Below are positions 17,425 to 27,083 of a stretch of 64,000 bases of DNA, piece by piece. The notes under the pieces were generated by a model. The model made no database searches and had not been told where the DNA came from. It saw nothing but the letters and a program-made list of their open reading frames with translations. Every line of letters starts with the position of its first letter. Within the stretch, counting starts at the first letter, position 1. The position numbers were made by a program, and so were the translations under genes. The DNA is from JAHKLT01 sp046197865 (GTDB lineage Archaea > Methanobacteriota > Methanobacteria > Methanobacteriales > Methanobacteriaceae). The DNA is taken from NCBI RefSeq assembly GCF_046197865.1, contig NZ_CP166990.1, positions 1,550,001-1,614,000 of the forward strand. The letters are read 5' to 3'.

Positions 17425-20016
17425 ATGATTAAAACACAAGATAAAGAATATACTAAAAAAGAAATTTATAAACACCTTCATCCATGGGTTAGGAAATGGT
17501 TTGATGACACATTTGATGATTTTACACCATCACAATCAAAATCATTAATTGATATAGCTAAAGGAAATAATGTTTTAGTCTCATCACCAACAGGATCAGG
17601 AAAAACACTTACTGCTTTTTTATCTGTTATTAGTGAACTTACAAAGCTTGAAGAAAAGGAAGAATTAGAAGATAGAGTTTATTGTATTTATATTTCTCCT
17701 TTAAAAGCTTTAGATAATGATATAGAAAAAAATCTTGATGATCCTTTAAAAGGTATTGAAAAAATAGCAGGTAAAAAGTTAAATATTAGAAAAGCCGTTA
17801 GAACTGGTGATACTAGTCAATATGAACGTAGTAAGATGTTAAAAAAACCACCACACATTTTAATTACAACACCAGAAACATTATCAATATTACTAGTTGC
17901 ACCAAAGTTTAGAGAAAAACTATCCCATGTAAAATATGTTATTATTGATGAAATTCATTCATTAGCAGAAAATAAAAGAGGAGTTCATTTAAGTTTATCT
18001 TTAGAAAGATTACAACATTTAATTGGGAATTTTACTAGAATTGGTTTATCAGCTACAGTGAATCCATTAGAAGAAATAGCTGAATTTTTAGTAGGCCTTG
18101 AATATGGAACTCCAAGAGATTGTTTAATTGTAGATGTAAATTATCTAAAAGAGTTAGACATAGAAGTAATATCTCCAGTAAGTGATATTGTATTAGCAGA
18201 AAGTGAAGATACACGTCTTGGAATGTATGATTTAGTTGATGATTTAATTCAAGAGCATAAAACTACTTTAATTTTTACTAATACTCGTAGTGGAACAGAA
18301 CGATTTGTATATAATTTAAAAAAAATTTATCCTGAACATTACAATAATAAAAACATAATGGCCCATCATTCATCTTTATCTAAAGAAGTTAGACTTGAAA
18401 CTGAAAATAAATTAAAAAAAGGAGAACTTAAAACAGTTATATCCTCAACATCTTTAGAACTTGGAATTGATATTGGTTATATAGATCTTGTAATATTAAT
18501 TAATTCTCCAAAATCTGTTGCAAGAGCCTTACAAAGAATTGGTAGAAGTGGACATCAACTACATGAAAAATCTAAAGGAAGAATAATTGTAACAGACCGT
18601 GATGATTTAGTTGAATGCTCTGTTTTATTAAAAGATGCTAAAGAAGGTAAAATTGATAAAATTAAAATTCCTGAAAATTGTTTAGATGTTTTATCACAGC
18701 ACATTTATGGAATGGCTATTGAAAATCCATGGAATATTGATTATGCATATGATGTAATTAAAAAAAGCTATTGTTATAAAGATCTTGAAAAAGATGATTA
18801 TGAAGATATTTTAAGCTATTTAGCTGGAGAATACTCAGAACTTGAAGAAAGATATGTTTATCCTAAAATATGGATTGATTATACAGAGAAGACCTTTGGT
18901 AAAAGAGGAAAACTAGCTAGAATGTTATATTCTACAAATATTGGAACCATACCTGATAGTTCTGGAGTCTTAGTTAAATGTGATGGTGAAACAGTTGGTA
19001 AAATTGAAGAAGAGTTTATGGAACGCCTCAAAAAAGGAGATACCTTTGTTTTAGGTGGAAATGTATATCGATTTAATTATGGTAAAGGCATGACAATTAG
19101 CGTTTCACCTGCAAATGGCCCACCAAGCATTCCTTCATGGTTTTCACAACAATTACCATTATCATTTGATTTAGCATTAGATATTCAAAGATTTAGAGAC
19201 CATATGAATAATAAATTTCAATATAATAGATCTAAAGAAGAAATTTTAGAATTTATCCATGAATATTTATATGTAGATGATTTTGCAGCTAATTCTATTT
19301 ATGAATATTTCTCTGAGCAATTTTATTACGGACAAATTCCAAGTACTCGTAGATTATTAATTGAATATTATAAAGGATTTGGAGATCGGCGTTTTGCAGT
19401 ATTTCATTCATTATTTGGAAGAAAAGTAAATGATGCTTTATCTCGTGCTATTGCATTTATAATAGCTAAAAAATATAATACAAATATTACAATTTCTGTA
19501 ACAGATAATGGATTTTATCTAAGTTCAGAAGGAAAAATTGGAGCATTAGAAGCTTTTAGGGAATTAAATAGTGAAAATTTCAGAAATATATTAATCCAAT
19601 CATTGAATAAAACAGAAACATTAGCTAGTAGATTTAGACATGGTGCAGGTAGATCACTTATGACACTTAGAAATTACAAAGGTCAGTCAAAATCTGTTGG
19701 TCGCCAACAAGTTAGAAGTAAAATATTACTTAAATTTATTCAAGAAATGGATGAAAACTTTCCAATTTTAAGAGAAGCTCAAAGAGAAGTAGTTGAAGAC
19801 CATATGGACATCGAAAATGCTATAAAAGTATTAAAATGGATAGAAAATGATGAAATGGAAATAAAGACTATAAATACAGATGTACCAACACCATTTGCAT
19901 TTAATTTAGTATCTCAAGGATATTTTGATGTTTTATCTGAAAATGATAAGGCAGAATTTACAAAAAGAATGCATAGAGCAGTTTTAGATAAAATTAAAGA
20001 TAAATTAAATAGCTAA
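17425..20016 (+). CDS. Lhr-family ATP-dependent helicase
   Basis: 863-residue superfamily 2 DNA/RNA helicase of the large helicase-related (Lhr-core) type. Walker A S-P-T-G-S-G-K-T is at residues 54-61, D-E-I-H near 175, G-L-S-A-T near 209, and motif [10 protein letters not shown] near 371. The Lhr-specific C-terminal part follows, with the segment [12 protein letters not shown]. Lhr proteins unwind DNA with 3' to 5' polarity and act in replication-coupled repair. The length matches archaeal Lhr-core. It is the last gene of the apparent NfeD-stomatin-TfoX_C group. Confidence 0.92.
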   Translation: MIKTQDKEYTKKEIYKHLHPWVRKWFDDTFDDFTPSQSKSLIDIAKGNNVLVSSPTGSGKTLTAFLSVISELTKLEEKEELEDRVYCIYISPLKALDNDIEKNLDDPLKGIEKIAGKKLNIRKAVRTGDTSQYERSKMLKKPPHILITTPETLSILLVAPKFREKLSHVKYVIIDEIHSLAENKRGVHLSLSLERLQHLIGNFTRIGLSATVNPLEEIAEFLVGLEYGTPRDCLIVDVNYLKELDIEVISPVSDIVLAESEDTRLGMYDLVDDLIQEHKTTLIFTNTRSGTERFVYNLKKIYPEHYNNKNIMAHHSSLSKEVRLETENKLKKGELKTVISSTSLELGIDIGYIDLVILINSPKSVARALQRIGRSGHQLHEKSKGRIIVTDRDDLVECSVLLKDAKEGKIDKIKIPENCLDVLSQHIYGMAIENPWNIDYAYDVIKKSYCYKDLEKDDYEDILSYLAGEYSELEERYVYPKIWIDYTEKTFGKRGKLARMLYSTNIGTIPDSSGVLVKCDGETVGKIEEEFMERLKKGDTFVLGGNVYRFNYGKGMTISVSPANGPPSIPSWFSQQLPLSFDLALDIQRFRDHMNNKFQYNRSKEEILEFIHEYLYVDDFAANSIYEYFSEQFYYGQIPSTRRLLIEYYKGFGDRRFAVFHSLFGRKVNDALSRAIAFIIAKKYNTNITISVTDNGFYLSSEGKIGALEAFRELNSENFRNILIQSLNKTETLASRFRHGAGRSLMTLRNYKGQSKSVGRQQVRSKILLKFIQEMDENFPILREAQREVVEDHMDIENAIKVLKWIENDEMEIKTINTDVPTPFAFNLVSQGYFDVLSENDKAEFTKRMHRAVLDKIKDKLNS

Positions 20017-20058
20017 ATTTATATTAAATAACTTATATAAAATCAATTGGTGATAAAA

Positions 20059-20424
20059 ATGGTAAAAACAATGCCAGTATTAATTGGATTTATATTAGCA
20101 GTAATTGTAAAATCCTTTTTTGGAAACTATGAATTTTTAGGATTGTTAATTGTTGGTTTTCTAGTAGGATATATGGCCCATGAAGGTGTGTTCGGAGGAA
20201 TGTGGAATGCTGCTGTAGCTGGTGCTCTTGGAACTATAATAAGTGCAATATTATTTATTTTAATAGCTACAATTGGTGGATCATTATTTGGACTATTCGG
20301 TGGACTAGTTGGATTTACAATTTCTGGTGTTTCTAGTTTAATTTCAGTAATTGGTAATTTAATTTACTATATGATTGTTATGGGAATTACTGGGGCTGTT
20401 GGAGGAGCTATTTCCTCAAAATAA
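20059..20424 (+). CDS. Glycine-rich small membrane protein (DUF5518-like)
   Basis: 121-residue protein almost wholly made of four hydrophobic helices rich in Gly, Ala and Ile. It resembles small DUF5518-type archaeal membrane proteins; function unknown. The frame opens at a TTG at 20047, but GGTGAT at 20049-20054 followed by four bases and ATG at 20059 gives the clear start. Convergent with the next gene, with three bases between the stops. Confidence 0.65.
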   Translation: MVKTMPVLIGFILAVIVKSFFGNYEFLGLLIVGFLVGYMAHEGVFGGMWNAAVAGALGTIISAILFILIATIGGSLFGLFGGLVGFTISGVSSLISVIGNLIYYMIVMGITGAVGGAISSK

Positions 20425-20427
20425 AAT

Positions 20428-20949
20428 TTATTTTTTTGAAGATTTTAATTCATTGAATTTATCTTCAAAATTATAATTTTCAACTTCTTTTTTTCCAACT
20501 TTTATATCAGATAATACTAGACTATGTAATAATGTTCCTCTTTTTTCATCTGGAAAATCACAACCACTAGCTATTTTTTCTTCAAAAGTTCTATCATCCC
20601 TAAGACCTACTTTAACATTAAAAGTAATATTATTTTTAATATTTCCTGCAAGTAACATTATGTTATTTCTAAGGTGTTGTGTATCAATATCTAATTTTAA
20701 AACAACTGCATCATTAATATCTCTGTAAATATCATTTGCAATACTTAAAAAAACATGATGATAGTTAGAAACATATCTCAAAATTTCTTCTACACAAGTC
20801 AATGACTCATATCCTTTTAAATCATATTCATTTGGATGTGGAAATTTCGAATAATCCTCATTATCATAAACTAAAAACTTTTTTGAGTTATTATAAATAA
20901 TAATTAACCTATTCATACAATTTTCATAACTTGCTATAACATTTAACAT
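20428..20949 (-). CDS. Hypothetical protein, 173 residues
   Basis: Soluble protein that I do not recognise. It is mixed alpha/beta in appearance with a long middle segment of hydrophobic and acidic residues, no membrane helix and no obvious catalytic motif. Two ATG codons occur close together at the start (MLNV and an overlapping out-of-frame one); the first was kept. The gene stands alone, convergent with the DUF5518-like gene. A TATA-like region lies upstream. Confidence 0.55.
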   Translation of the reverse strand: MLNVIASYENCMNRLIIIYNNSKKFLVYDNEDYSKFPHPNEYDLKGYESLTCVEEILRYVSNYHHVFLSIANDIYRDINDAVVLKLDIDTQHLRNNIMLLAGNIKNNITFNVKVGLRDDRTFEEKIASGCDFPDEKRGTLLHSLVLSDIKVGKKEVENYNFEDKFNELKSSKK

Positions 20950-21072
20950 AATTCTATAATATAGTTTGTTCGTGATACTATAAATAATTTTTTCTTAAGT
21001 AAAAAATAGTATAAATTAAGTGAAATTTAATTAAAAAAGAGAAAAATAGTTTTATTTAAAAAACTATAAAAA

Positions 21073-22164
21073 TTATGTGAGTATTATTTCTAATTTGTCG
21101 TCTTTAATAGCTGTTTTTATTTCCCTTGCAACTCTACGACCCATACTCATTCCTTCACCATATTTTAAATAGCTATAAGGAGATCCTCCCATAAATGTGT
21201 TTGTTCCACCATCACTACGAGCACTTATTTCAAAACAAATAACCTCTAAATCATCATTCACTAGAGTTTGCATACAAAATGGTCCATTTAATCCAGGTTT
21301 AACTAATTCTTTAGCACTTTCAACTAATTTATCCCCTATATCAAAAACCTGAGTAAGTAATGATTCCCTAATAACAGCAGGATGATTACCAGTTACAACA
21401 TATGAAGGACTTAATGAAACATCTAATTGATCTTTAGCAGGCATTCTTACAAAACCATCAATACTAGATTCATAACGAGTATCCATTCCTAAAACTTCAA
21501 CTTCATCATTTAAAGCTGAGTAGAAATAGTGAATACAATAATTACATCCTGCAACATATTCTTCAATATGAGCATTAGCAACATCTTTATCTTCTAGCCA
21601 ACCTCTTTCTTTCATTGCTTCGATTTTTTGATTAAATTCCTCTGTTGAAGAAGCTACGAAATAACCTCTTCCTCCCCTTGCACCAGGAAACTTAACCATA
21701 ACTGCTCTATCGATTTCGGAAGGATCGCTATATTTATAAGGTATTCTAACATTGCCTTCAGTTAATAATTTTCTTTCTAAATCTCTTTCAGCTTCCCATC
21801 TTAAAATATCTCTATTTCCAAACATTGGTACTAAGAAATCATCTTCGATTCTATCTAAACCAGCATATGCTACAAATGATCCATGAGGAATAACAATAAC
21901 ATTCATTGATCTGAGTTTTTCTTGAACATCATCATTTACAATGTCTGAAAATTTATCTACCATAATATACTCATCAGCAACATCAAATCTTTGGTATGGA
22001 ATCTCCCTACCTTTTTCACAGACAATAGCAGTTCTAAATCCTTCTTCTTTAGCCCCATTTAATATATGTAAAGAAGTATGACTACCCAATGTTGCAATAG
22101 TAATGTTTTCCTTATCATACTCTTTTAATAGTTCCAATATGTCCTCTTTATTAATTTTACCCAT
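21073..22164 (-). CDS. purP: 5-formaminoimidazole-4-carboxamide ribonucleotide synthetase
   Basis: PurP forms FAICAR from AICAR, formate and ATP in the archaeal purine pathway. 363 residues, the usual length. The N-terminal T-L-G-S-H-T-S-L segment, the ATP-grasp strand [15 protein letters not shown] near residue 150, and the C-terminal [12 protein letters not shown] segment are diagnostic. GGAGA precedes the ATG at good spacing. The 229-base gap to the divergent phosphoesterase holds an imperfect direct repeat that may be regulatory. Confidence 0.93.
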   Translation of the reverse strand: MGKINKEDILELLKEYDKENITIATLGSHTSLHILNGAKEEGFRTAIVCEKGREIPYQRFDVADEYIMVDKFSDIVNDDVQEKLRSMNVIVIPHGSFVAYAGLDRIEDDFLVPMFGNRDILRWEAERDLERKLLTEGNVRIPYKYSDPSEIDRAVMVKFPGARGGRGYFVASSTEEFNQKIEAMKERGWLEDKDVANAHIEEYVAGCNYCIHYFYSALNDEVEVLGMDTRYESSIDGFVRMPAKDQLDVSLSPSYVVTGNHPAVIRESLLTQVFDIGDKLVESAKELVKPGLNGPFCMQTLVNDDLEVICFEISARSDGGTNTFMGGSPYSYLKYGEGMSMGRRVAREIKTAIKDDKLEIILT

Positions 22165-22248
22165 TATTATGTCTCCTCAATATAAGCTCTTTTGAATATA
22201 AAGATATGTAATTATAAACATATAATCTTTTTTATTTAATCTGAATTT

Positions 22249-22322
22249 ATAATTATCAATCATGTTAAATTATGAATAAACATATGATATATAATTATCA
22301 ATTATAAGAAATTATGAATCAA
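22249..22322. repeat. Imperfect direct repeat in the purP upstream region
   Basis: Two copies of about 32 bases, 22249-22279 and 22291-22322, share ATAATTATCAAT then three to six bases and AAATTATGAAT. They lie between the divergent purP and phosphoesterase starts. They could be paired operator sites, or just AT-rich chance; the shared non-AT positions (C, G) argue slightly for real repetition. Confidence 0.45.
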
Positions 22323-22393
22323 TACTTAATTGAAAAATTAATATAATACCACTTACAAATATATAAACAGTAAAATAAAAAAAGGTGATATGA

Positions 22394-22921
22394 ATGATTA
22401 TTGGATTAATATCCGATACACATATAAAAGACCATGCTGAAGAATTATCTTCAAAATTAGGCAACTCATTTAATAATGTAGATTTAATTTTACATGCAGG
22501 AGATATTACTTCACAAGGAGTTATTGATGAGCTTGAAAAGATAGCTCCAGTAATTGCAGTTCAAGGAAATGTAGATAGATTAGAAGGATTTGATTTACCA
22601 AAAAGCCAAACATTAGAAAAAGAAGGCATTAAGATTGGTTTAATTCATGGTGAAGTTTATCCTCGTGGAGATAGTCAGCAACTCTACTATTTAGCTAAGC
22701 AATTAGGTGTCCAAATATTAGTTAGTGGTCATACACATCAACCAAAGGTCGAAGAATTTAATGAAGTTTTACTTTTAAATCCAGGAAGTCCGACACTTCC
22801 AAGACTAGCTGATCCAAGTGTAATGACATTAGAACTAAACAAAGGAGAAGTTGAAGTTAAACCAATAAAATTAGGAGAACCAATTTGTTCTGCATTAAAC
22901 TTTGATCAATTTAAAAAATGA
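22394..22921 (+). CDS. YfcE/MJ0936-family metallophosphoesterase
   Basis: 175-residue calcineurin-like phosphodiesterase. The metal motifs are clear: G-L-I-S-D-T-H at residues 3-9, H-A-G-D-I near 35, G-N-V-D near 57, H-G near 81, and G-H-T-H near 110, followed by N-P-G-S. Small archaeal members hydrolyse phosphodiesters in vitro; the natural substrate is unknown. GGTGAT four bases before the ATG fixes the start. The RlmE gene follows after 10 bases and is probably co-transcribed. Confidence 0.9.
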   Translation: MIIGLISDTHIKDHAEELSSKLGNSFNNVDLILHAGDITSQGVIDELEKIAPVIAVQGNVDRLEGFDLPKSQTLEKEGIKIGLIHGEVYPRGDSQQLYYLAKQLGVQILVSGHTHQPKVEEFNEVLLLNPGSPTLPRLADPSVMTLELNKGEVEVKPIKLGEPICSALNFDQFKK

Positions 22922-22931
22922 GTGAATATCC

Positions 22932-23552
22932 ATGGGCAGTAAATGGCAACAAGAAAAGAAAAACGATCCTTTTTATAAAAAAGCTAAAAATGAAGAATAT
23001 AGATCACGAGCATCATTTAAATTAAAACAACTTGATAAAAAATTTAAAATAATTAAAACTGGAAATACAGTTGTTGATTTAGGTGCATCACCAGGTGGAT
23101 GGTCACAAGTAGCTTTAGAAAAAGTTGGAGAAGAAGGTCTTGTAATTGGAGTAGATTTAAATAGAATTAAACCATTTGAAGAAGAAAATTTTCATGGCAT
23201 TAGAGGAGATTTTACAACTGATGAAGTTCAAAATCAGATCACAAAACTTGTTGGTGGAAAAACAAAGGTTCTAATTTCAGATGCTTCTCCTTCATTATGT
23301 GGAATAAAAAATATAGATCAATTAAATTCATATGATTTAATTGAAAGCATTATTGAAATAGCCGATAATATTTTAGAAAATAAAGGAAATTTAGTAATAA
23401 AAGCATTTCAAGGAAGCGAATATAATACAATTTTAAATCATTTAAAAAAGAGATTTAAGATTTTAAAAACAACTAAACCATCATCTTCTCGTAAAAAAAG
23501 TGCAGAAATGTATATAATAGGATTAGGTTTTAAAGGCAATAATCATAATTGA
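22932..23552 (+). CDS. rlmE: 23S rRNA 2'-O-methyltransferase RlmE (FtsJ)
   Basis: 206-residue SAM-dependent ribose methyltransferase. The R-S-R-A-S-F-K-L segment at about residue 22 and the SAM-binding V-D-L-G-A-S-P-G-G-W-S-Q at about 47 are typical. The K-D-K-E tetrad appears as Lys of the S-F-K-L segment, Asp of S-D-A-S-P, Lys of V-I-K-A-F and Glu of A-E-M-Y. It methylates 23S rRNA. Its 3' end overlaps the convergent downstream gene by 10 bases. Confidence 0.92.
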   Translation: MGSKWQQEKKNDPFYKKAKNEEYRSRASFKLKQLDKKFKIIKTGNTVVDLGASPGGWSQVALEKVGEEGLVIGVDLNRIKPFEEENFHGIRGDFTTDEVQNQITKLVGGKTKVLISDASPSLCGIKNIDQLNSYDLIESIIEIADNILENKGNLVIKAFQGSEYNTILNHLKKRFKILKTTKPSSSRKKSAEMYIIGLGFKGNNHN

Positions 23553-23965
23553 TTATACGCCTCATTAGCCACTTTTAATTTTTCTTTTGCAAATTCTATT
23601 CTATTGTTAACTTCTGCAGACGACTTACCTGAACTTAAAGCACTTTCTACATTATCAATAGCTGTTTTTGCCCTAGATAATTCTAAACGAGCATCATTAT
23701 ATTTATTTATTTTTTCATCTGAATTACTTTCATGTACTGAAGATTTAATACTATCAAATTTAGCTTCTAAAGATTTATAAGATGCTGTTAAATTAGCTAA
23801 TTCGTCTTGTTGAGCTCCTGATGAAATTTGATTTGTAATTCCAGAAGAAGCTATACTAAATCCAATATATGCTACAATAATTACTGTAGATAGAATCATG
23901 ATGATTCCTGCAACAGAAATAAGCATAGATGTTGATTTAAATAAGTTTAATCTTGATTTTCTCAT
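23543..23965 (-). CDS. Membrane-anchored coiled-coil protein, unknown
   Basis: 140 residues. An N-terminal hydrophobic helix at about residues 13-37 follows a short basic segment, and the rest is a Ser/Ala/Glu/Lys-rich helical region likely to be a coiled coil on the outer side. No known domain is recognised. The start is clear from GGAGAT three bases before the ATG at 23965. Convergent with rlmE with a small overlap. Confidence 0.65.
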   Translation of the reverse strand: MRKSRLNLFKSTSMLISVAGIIMILSTVIIVAYIGFSIASSGITNQISSGAQQDELANLTASYKSLEAKFDSIKSSVHESNSDEKINKYNDARLELSRAKTAIDNVESALSSGKSSAEVNNRIEFAKEKLKVANEAYNQL

Positions 23966-24010
23966 TTTATCTCCAATATAATTATTACTATTTATTTTTC
24001 TAAATTTTAA

Positions 24011-24073
24011 TATATAAGATTACCCATGATAGTTGGGCAAAAATACTATTCTTGTTTAGATAGTTCTTATGAA
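24011..24073 (+). ncRNA. Copy 1 of a shared intergenic element with TATA box
   Basis: A TATATAAG at 24011-24018 is followed 20-27 bases later by a 36-base sequence, 24038-24073, that recurs at 29402-29445 with two mismatches and one 8-base insertion. In both copies A-C-T-A-T-T can pair with A-A/G-A-T-A-G-T to give a small hairpin. It lies between two minus-strand genes and would read toward the 3' end of the U32 gene in antisense. Probably a small RNA or a mobile short repeat; no family recognised. Confidence 0.4.
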
Positions 24074-24081
24074 TTAAATAG

Positions 24082-26577
24082 CTATTTATCTTCTTCATGA
24101 AGTCTACCTTCAAGGAAATTTCCTTTATTAATATATGATTGAGAAAATGAATTAACTTCTTGTCTTAATGATGTTAAATATGTTTTATCATTATTTCTTA
24201 AAGCTTGCATATAAAAAGAAATAATTTTTGAAGTGTATTTATCATTAGAAAATCTACAATCAACAATAATCGAATCAATTCCACTGCTTTTAATTTTATC
24301 CATCTCATCAATTAAACATAAACAATCTTTATTTAAAATATGTGATTTCTTATTAAAATCAAATAATACTTTATATCTGAATTTTTTTCTCTTTTTATCT
24401 TCTAAAGTAGCATAATCAGAATTATTACTTATAATAAAATCTTTTCCTTCATTTAAAGCTGAAAAATCATCGAAACTTGTAATAACCTCTAAATTTCCAT
24501 GGACAATTAATTCTAACTCTAAGTCATTTTCATCGCTTTTAGAATTTATTTCTTTAATTTCTTCATATGATAACTCTGAAGATAAAATTAAGCTATTAAA
24601 TCCAGATTCATAGAGATTTTCACATGCAAAGCTATTCCATATATTTAAATTATGATTTCCATAGATTTGAGAATTAAAAGAATCTTTTAAACCAGGAGAA
24701 TCACACATGATTGAAACTGGAATTCCTTCATTAAGTAATTCATTTAATATTTCACTGCATTTACTTATTTCTTCTGATGAGATAAAAGAAGGAAGCACCC
24801 AAACCAATTCACTATCAAAAGTATTACAAGAAGCATCAATTAATAACTGTTTAATATTATCAAAATAATCTTCAGGATTATTATATCCATAAGAAGGATC
24901 AAAATAAATCTTTTTTAATGGAAATGTAGAAGCTGCCTTAAGATTTTCTAAACTATCTACAAAAACAGAAAACCCTAATCTTTTTCTATTAATCTTAGAA
25001 TCTTTATTATTATATTTTTTAATAAAATCATTTAAATTATTGTTAAGTTCATTAATCTGTTTTTTATTAGGTTTATAATAATTTAACAAAATTTCACTAG
25101 CACGTTCTAGTAATTCTCTGCGTATTTTATTTAGATCACCCATTGACATGAAACTATTATCAGGCAATCCTTCAACTTTAATCTCATTAATATAAAATGG
25201 AGTTCCACCAGTTTTTGATATTTGTTTTTCTATATCTTCTTTTAATATAGGTTTATTAATAGCTTTATCAAGTGTTGATTTTGATACATATTTAGAATTT
25301 AATGTAATATCTCTTAATTTAAAATTATAATAAATAACCATATGTAAATCTTCATCAAAAGATATATTTAGTGAAATAGGAACTTTAGATTGAATATTAT
25401 CTTTTCTAAATTGCCTAAGTTTTTTATGCATTTTACTAGAATAGCTAATAAAAACCCTGTCACCTGATCTAACATTACGAGTTGTGGTTAATTTAACTTT
25501 ATCTTTATTTTGATAAGTTATATTATCTACATAAATCCCTTTAATTTTATTTTTATATTTAAAAGCTATCCCATCACCAGTCTTTAGAGTAATATCTTTA
25601 TCTTTAGCTATTGTAATTTCTTGACCTTTAACATCGATAATATCACCAATATATAAACCTTCATGACCAGAACTTTGTCTACCCATTACATCTCCAGGTT
25701 TATCTCCTAATAAATACCCTTTTGTGAATTTACGGTTAAAAACAAGGTTTAGATTCTTTTTAGATTCTTCATCATCAAAATCTAATATATTGCGATAAGA
25801 ATTAACAATTGTGCCAATATAATCTTCTGATTTCATTCTTCCTTCAAGTTTTAAAGAACTAATTCCTGCATTTGAAAGTTCATCTAAATAATCAGAGGTA
25901 TTTAAATCATGTGTTGATAATAAGTGTCCATTTCCAATATTATATCCTTTATATTTTAATTTATATTCTCTTCTACATGGTTGAGCACAAGCTCCCCTAT
26001 TACCACTTCTACCACTATTTAAAGAGGATATATAACAATTTCCAGATATAGAATAACAAAGTGCACCATGACCAAAAACTTCAAGTTCTATATCAATTCC
26101 ATTTTCTTTTAATTTAGAATTAATAGCTGAAATTTCTTCAACACTTAATTCTCTTGGAAAAATCACACGAGATATACCATTTTTATAAGCCCATAACACA
26201 CATTCATAATTATTTAATGTCATTTGTGTTGATGCATGGACTTTTAAATCTGGAAATAAAGATTTAATTAGCTGCAATATACCAAAATCTTGTATAATTA
26301 CTGCATCAACACCAAATTTATATAATTTAAAAATGTATTTAAGCACTTCAGCTATTTCAAAATTGTTTACAAGAGTGTTTATAGTAACATAAACTTTTGC
26401 ATTGTTTAAATGAGCATAGTTAATACTTTTTTCTATTTCTTCAATTGAAAAATTTTGTGCAAATGCTCTAGCTCCAAAACGTTGGCCTGCTATATATACT
26501 GCATCAGCACCAGCATTAATAGCTACTTTAAAAACATCATAAGCTCCTGCAGGAGCAAGTAATTCAGATAAAACCAT
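24082..26577 (-). CDS. Peptidase U32 family protein (long form)
   Basis: 831 residues. The N-terminal part is a U32 domain: L-L-A-P-A-G at 5-10, then the cysteine-rich segment near residue 180-200 (GNCYISS ... RGACAQPCRREY) with the S-L-K-L-E-G-R-M-K-S signature. A middle region of DUF3656 type and a C-terminal extension with a second barrel-like segment follow. U32 proteins of this long type (RlhA, TrhP relatives) take part in RNA hydroxylation or peptide cleavage, and the true activity here is not known. Single gene on the minus strand. Confidence 0.85.
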   Translation of the reverse strand: MVLSELLAPAGAYDVFKVAINAGADAVYIAGQRFGARAFAQNFSIEEIEKSINYAHLNNAKVYVTINTLVNNFEIAEVLKYIFKLYKFGVDAVIIQDFGILQLIKSLFPDLKVHASTQMTLNNYECVLWAYKNGISRVIFPRELSVEEISAINSKLKENGIDIELEVFGHGALCYSISGNCYISSLNSGRSGNRGACAQPCRREYKLKYKGYNIGNGHLLSTHDLNTSDYLDELSNAGISSLKLEGRMKSEDYIGTIVNSYRNILDFDDEESKKNLNLVFNRKFTKGYLLGDKPGDVMGRQSSGHEGLYIGDIIDVKGQEITIAKDKDITLKTGDGIAFKYKNKIKGIYVDNITYQNKDKVKLTTTRNVRSGDRVFISYSSKMHKKLRQFRKDNIQSKVPISLNISFDEDLHMVIYYNFKLRDITLNSKYVSKSTLDKAINKPILKEDIEKQISKTGGTPFYINEIKVEGLPDNSFMSMGDLNKIRRELLERASEILLNYYKPNKKQINELNNNLNDFIKKYNNKDSKINRKRLGFSVFVDSLENLKAASTFPLKKIYFDPSYGYNNPEDYFDNIKQLLIDASCNTFDSELVWVLPSFISSEEISKCSEILNELLNEGIPVSIMCDSPGLKDSFNSQIYGNHNLNIWNSFACENLYESGFNSLILSSELSYEEIKEINSKSDENDLELELIVHGNLEVITSFDDFSALNEGKDFIISNNSDYATLEDKKRKKFRYKVLFDFNKKSHILNKDCLCLIDEMDKIKSSGIDSIIVDCRFSNDKYTSKIISFYMQALRNNDKTYLTSLRQEVNSFSQSYINKGNFLEGRLHEEDK

Positions 26578-26644
26578 AAAAATACCATAAAATAATCTAA
26601 TTATGTATTATTTATGTTTTTATACTATATAAAATTAGTAAAAC

Positions 26645-26797
26645 TTAGTTAAAAAATATTTGAAAGTTATCTTTAATTTCATCTATTTCATCATTGTCAT
26701 ATTCAATCAATGGAGTATATGAATTTATTAAAATATCTAACCAGTGATTCATATAATCTTCATCGAAATCATTGTTTTTCGATTTAAAACATTTCAT
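26645..26797 (-). CDS. Small acidic protein, 50 residues
   Basis: A 50-codon frame in the gap between the U32 gene and MCM. The ATG at 26797 is preceded by AGGTGAT, a full match to the 16S 3' end, and a TATATAAG box lies about 35-45 bases further upstream. The product begins MKCFKSKNNDFDED, is strongly acidic in its second half and has a few aromatic residues. No family recognised. The good translation signal is the main evidence. Confidence 0.55.
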   Translation of the reverse strand: MKCFKSKNNDFDEDYMNHWLDILINSYTPLIEYDNDEIDEIKDNFQIFFN

Positions 26798-27083
26798 ATT
26801 TTTAATCACCTGTAGTTAGTAATATGTAAATTATCTTATATAAAAGGTGTGATTTAAATTACAAAAAGTTATTAAATAGATTTCATAGTAAAATTTCTTA
26901 ATTTAATTAAAAATAATTATATAAATATAAAATTATTAAAAATGAATTAATTAAAGTTTATTTATTAAATTAATCCTTTAATAATATTTAAATAGAATTT
27001 TAATGAAAAAATGAAAATATCTATAAAACTTTTTTATAGCTATGACAAAATTTTTAAAGTGTAAAAAATAAACCACTATAGTA

